NCBI RefSeq assembly: GCF_001315015.1
Contig: NZ_CP012915.1
Span: 372,001-436,000 of the forward strand
Source: Azospirillum brasilense
Lineage (GTDB): Bacteria; Pseudomonadota; Alphaproteobacteria; Azospirillales; Azospirillaceae
DNA: 64,000 nucleotides
Direction of reading: 5' to 3'
This document shows, in pieces, positions 61,123 to 64,000 of the stretch; position 1 is the first letter of the stretch; the number at the start of each line of letters is the position of its first letter. The notes beneath the pieces are model-generated. The model ran no database searches, had not been told where the DNA came from, and saw nothing but the letters and a program-made list of their open reading frames with translations. The translations under genes and the position numbers were made by a program.

Positions 61123-62208
61123 TTATGGTGGTGAGGCCGCCGGGACCGGAGTGGGAATGCCATAGGCATGGGCGAGTTCGTTGAAGGAGTCGACGGTCGT
61201 CTGGTCGATGGGAATGCCAAGCGTCCTGCGGCGCTCCGCCTCGGCCCATTCCCGGTCGCCGGGCGCCATGACCGTTCGGCCCGGCACGGCCTGTGACCCG
61301 CGCAGGGCGGCGAGATAGCGCGCCATGTTGTCCTGGAAGCTTTCCTGCGGCAGGAAGGCCTCCGGACGGATCGCCATGACGAAAGCGCCCATGCCGCGCG
61401 GCGTGCTCAGGTCCGGCCCCGGCATCGGCAGGATTTCGAAGCTCAGCTTCATGCCGGTCAGGACGGCGCTGAGGATTTCCACGAAGCCCGCCAGCCCGGC
61501 CCCCTTGAAGCCGAACTCGCCGCCCAGCGGCGCCAGCATCTCGGCCCGCTCGGGATCGGTGGTGTTGTGCCCCTGGGGGTCCGATGCGGTGGCTTCGGGA
61601 AGCGGTATGCCGAGGCTGCGGTAGAGCTGGACGCGGTTGTAGGGGATGGCGCTGGTGGCCATGTCGAACAGCCACGGATCGCCGTCCTTCACCGGAACGG
61701 CGATGGCGATCGGGTTGGTGCCGTGGAAGCGTTCGGCGCCGTCGTGCAGCCGCATGAAGCTGTCGGAATTGCAGAAAGCCATGCCGATGCAGCCCGTTTC
61801 CGCCGCGGCAAGCGCGAAGGCGCCGGCCGGACCGAAGTGGGAGTTGTTGCGGATGGCGACCGCGCCGATGCCGAACCGGCCGGCCAGCTCGACCGCCTTC
61901 TCCTGGGCGCGGTAGGCGCCGAGCGCGCCATGGGCGTTGTCGGCGTCCAGCGTGGCGACGGCGCCGAATTCCGACAGGATGCGCGGGGTAGGGCGCGGGT
62001 TCACCCGTCCCTGGGTCATGGTGGCCACATAATGCCCGAGCAGCCGCACGCCGTGGCTGTCCACCCCCAGCCGGGAGCCGTGCATCATCGCGCGGGTGGC
62101 CGCGTTCGCCGTCGCCTCGTCCGCTCCCGCGGCCAGGAACACCGCGCGGCAGAAGGAGTCCAGGGCGTCCGCGTCGTAGCGCGCGGTCGGCTGAGCCGGT
62201 CGGGTCAC
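61123..62208 (-). CDS. Ldh-family (malate/L-lactate-type) oxidoreductase
   Basis: The 361-residue protein has the malate/L-sulfolactate/L-lactate dehydrogenase family signature GVDSHGVRLLGHYV, with NNSHFGPAGAFALAAAE and a C-terminal RTLGIPIDQTT. It oxidises or reduces a 2-hydroxy or 2-oxo acid with NAD(P). It overlaps the SDR gene by 4 bases, so the two form a coupled unit with the TRAP transporter upstream in transcription. Confidence 0.88.
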   Translation of the reverse strand: MTRPAQPTARYDADALDSFCRAVFLAAGADEATANAATRAMMHGSRLGVDSHGVRLLGHYVATMTQGRVNPRPTPRILSEFGAVATLDADNAHGALGAYRAQEKAVELAGRFGIGAVAIRNNSHFGPAGAFALAAAETGCIGMAFCNSDSFMRLHDGAERFHGTNPIAIAVPVKDGDPWLFDMATSAIPYNRVQLYRSLGIPLPEATASDPQGHNTTDPERAEMLAPLGGEFGFKGAGLAGFVEILSAVLTGMKLSFEILPMPGPDLSTPRGMGAFVMAIRPEAFLPQESFQDNMARYLAALRGSQAVPGRTVMAPGDREWAEAERRRTLGIPIDQTTVDSFNELAHAYGIPTPVPAASPP

Positions 62209-62948
62209 AGCGTCTGCCCCCCGTCGGCGACGAGCAGGCTTCCGGTCATGAAACCGGATTCGTCGCTGGCCAGATACACCGCGGCGGCGGCCATCTCCTC
62301 GACGGTGCCCAGACGGCCCATCGGCTGGCGCGCGATGAACTGCGCCCGCATCCCCTCCGGGTCGGCGCTCGACTGGATGCGGTCCTCAAGCGACGGCGAG
62401 TGGGTGGTGCCGGGGCACAGCGCGTTGCAGCGGACGCCGGCGCCGATGAAGTCGCGGGCCACGGCCTTGGTCAGGCCGATCACCGCCGCCTTGCTGGTCC
62501 CGTAGGCGGTGCGGTTGGCGACGCCGGTCAGGCTCGACGCCACCGAGGCGACGTTCACGATGGAGCCCCGGCGCCGCTCGATCATGCCGGGAAGCGCCGC
62601 GCGGATGGTGTGGAACATCGAGGTGACGTTCTGGTCCAGGCTGCGCGCCCAATCCTCGTCGCTGCAGTCCAGGATGGTGCCGTTGTGGACCCACCCGGCG
62701 TTGTTGACGAGGATGTCGAGCGGCCCGGCCTCGGCGATGACGCGCCGCACCGCCGCCGGGTCGGTCACGTCGAGCGCGACCGGGGTGATTTGGGAATCGA
62801 TCCGGGGCAGGTCTTCCATCTTGGACAGCGTGCGGCTGGCCGCGAGGACGCTTGCCCCCTCCCTGGCGAAGGCGAGCGCGATGGCCCGTCCCATGCCCTG
62901 TCCCGCGCCGGTCACGAGGGCGCGTTTTCCGTCTAGTCTGCCGGTCAT
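62205..62948 (-). CDS. Short-chain dehydrogenase/reductase
   Basis: The 247-residue SDR has TGAGQGMGRAIALAFAREGA for cofactor binding, NNAGWVHNGT and catalytic Ser (NVASVASS) with Tyr-Lys in YGTSKAAVIGL. It ends in a family C-terminus with SLLVADGGQTL. It lies between the Ldh-family enzyme and the TRAP permease, in one minus-strand transcript, pointing to uptake and processing of a hydroxy acid or sugar acid. Confidence 0.9.
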   Translation of the reverse strand: MTGRLDGKRALVTGAGQGMGRAIALAFAREGASVLAASRTLSKMEDLPRIDSQITPVALDVTDPAAVRRVIAEAGPLDILVNNAGWVHNGTILDCSDEDWARSLDQNVTSMFHTIRAALPGMIERRRGSIVNVASVASSLTGVANRTAYGTSKAAVIGLTKAVARDFIGAGVRCNALCPGTTHSPSLEDRIQSSADPEGMRAQFIARQPMGRLGTVEEMAAAAVYLASDESGFMTGSLLVADGGQTL

Positions 62949-63023
62949 CGTGTTTGGAACTCCACCAGTCGGCGCCGCGCGGGGCGCCGGGTTGGATGCA
63001 GGGTTTCGGTGTGCCCGCCGCGG

Positions 63024-64000
63024 TTATCCGAAGAGCAGGTTCGGGATCAGGAGGATGAACTCGGGCACGAAGATCAGAAGCAGGGTCGTCAGCCCGATGG
63101 CGACCATCAGGGGCACGGACTCCCGGACATAGGCTCCCACCGACACCTTCAGGATCGAGCACACGGTGAACATCGCCGCTCCGACCGGAGGCGTGAAGTT
63201 GCCGATCGTCGCCGCAACGATGAAGACGATGCCGAAGTGCACCGGATCGCCGCCCATCGCCCGCACGGCGGGCAGGAAGATCGGCGTCATCATGATGATG
63301 ATGACCGTGGCGTCGATGAACAGCCCGGCCGCCAGCACCAGGAGGACGATCAGGACCATCACCAGCTGGACGTTGTCGGTGAGGCTGGTCAGGGACGAGG
63401 CGATGACTTCGGGGATGCGCTCGAAGACGATGCCGTAGCTGAAGATCGCCGACAGGCTGATGAGGAACATCGCGGAGCCGACGTCGGCGAGACTGATCTC
63501 CAGCGCCTCGACGAAGCTCTTCGTCTTGAGCCGGCGGTAGACCACGAAACCGATGAACAGCGCGTACAGCACCGCGAAGGCGCCGATCTCCGAGGGCGTG
63601 AAGATGCCCATGCGCAACCCGACGAGCAGGATGACCGGGAACAGCAGCGCCCAGACGCCGCCCTTCAGGGCGCTGCCGACTTCCGCCAGGGACGCCCGTT
63701 TCGCCCGCTCCGGAGGGTATCCGCGCTTGTTGGAGGTGTACCAGACGGCGATGCTCATGGCGATGCCGAGCAGAAGCGCCGGGGCGAAGCCCGCCGCGAA
63801 CATCCGTCCGATCGACACCTGGCCGATGGTCCCGTAGAGGATCATGCCGATGCCCGGCGGGATCAGCGGGGTGAGAAGCGAGGTGAAGGAGATCACTCCG
63901 GCGGTGAAGCCGCGCGACATGCCCCGTTTCGTCATCTCCTCGCCGAGGATGCGCGACTGCATCGCCGCGTCCGCGATGGCCGATCCCGACACGCCGCCCA
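63024..64000 (-). CDS. dctM: TRAP transporter large permease (DctM-type), 5' end beyond window
   Basis: The visible ~324 residues lack the N-terminus, since the frame continues past base 64000. Many TM helices alternate with the DctM pattern SGSAIADAAMQ, LTPLIPPGIGMILYGTIGQ and NFTPPVGAAMFTVCSI. It is the large membrane subunit of a TRAP carrier for carboxylates or related acids. The small permease and binding protein should lie to the right. It feeds the Ldh/SDR pair downstream. Confidence 0.92.
   Translation of the reverse strand, partial: GGVSGSAIADAAMQSRILGEEMTKRGMSRGFTAGVISFTSLLTPLIPPGIGMILYGTIGQVSIGRMFAAGFAPALLLGIAMSIAVWYTSNKRGYPPERAKRASLAEVGSALKGGVWALLFPVILLVGLRMGIFTPSEIGAFAVLYALFIGFVVYRRLKTKSFVEALEISLADVGSAMFLISLSAIFSYGIVFERIPEVIASSLTSLTDNVQLVMVLIVLLVLAAGLFIDATVIIIMMTPIFLPAVRAMGGDPVHFGIVFIVAATIGNFTPPVGAAMFTVCSILKVSVGAYVRESVPLMVAIGLTTLLLIFVPEFILLIPNLLFG

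Overview
The window looks like chromosome of a high-GC alphaproteobacterium, most likely Azospirillum or a close Rhodospirillales relative. This rests on codon use and GC bias, the petABC, dxs-ispA-xseB, hemF and MoxR-DUF58-DUF4159 gene neighbourhoods, and a dense set of SDR, LysR and TRAP genes. Genus level is an inference from gene content, since no search was run.

Layout. (1) 1-11957 is the right part of an integrative element or prophage-like island abutting the 3' end of tRNA-Gln(UUG), with a 5'-truncated ADP-ribosyltransferase-like gene at the left edge. It carries four small phage-type genes of unknown role and a replication-type HTH gene with iteron-like repeats inside its coding sequence. 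It also carries a serine recombinase, an orphan membrane protein, a dead integrase fragment, an AT-rich four-gene operon (methyltransferase, NTF2-like, two-TM membrane protein, P-loop nucleotide-kinase-like), IS debris, an 81-bp MITE-like element and a full tyrosine integrase. Its left end lies outside the window. (2) 12037-35284 is conserved chromosome: a MoxR-type operon, a NUDIX/CCA-adding cluster, hemF, trmL, the cytochrome bc1 operon petABC with a strong terminator, DUF924, a lone receiver domain, DUF423, a SqrR/BigR-like ArsR next to TusA, an HDAC-like amidohydrolase, xseB-ispA-dxs, a HisKA_2 histidine kinase and tlyA.

(3) 35285-52699 is an accessory zone. It opens with a 5' fragment of a type I-C cas5 joined to the 3' PIWI part of a prokaryotic Argonaute. 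Then come small regulator-plus-enzyme modules (LysR/NTF2/SDR; OhrR-like MarR/hydrolase/GMC oxidoreductase; LysR/EthD/SDR/epoxide-hydrolase-like/VOC; TetR/membrane protein; NTF2/hydrolase/XRE; SnoaL-like; YigZ) interspersed with IS1380 and IS110 remnants. (4) 52700-61051 is an acetoin catabolism locus: acoR, tandem upstream repeats and a sigma-54 promoter, acoX-acoA-acoB-acoC, an SDR, a leftover C-terminus of a zinc butanediol dehydrogenase and a dedicated lipoyl synthase. No E3 gene is present. (5) 61123-64000 is a minus-strand cluster of Ldh-family oxidoreductase, SDR and TRAP large permease, cut by the window edge.

How they work together. AcoR would sense acetoin and drive sigma-54 transcription of the dehydrogenase complex. 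LipA would lipoylate AcoC, and the SDR interconverts acetoin with diacetyl or butanediol. The most promising undescribed unit is the AT-rich four-gene operon at 6800-9403, in a defence-island-like position beside an integrase and tRNA. The Cas5-Argonaute junction and the intragenic iterons follow.
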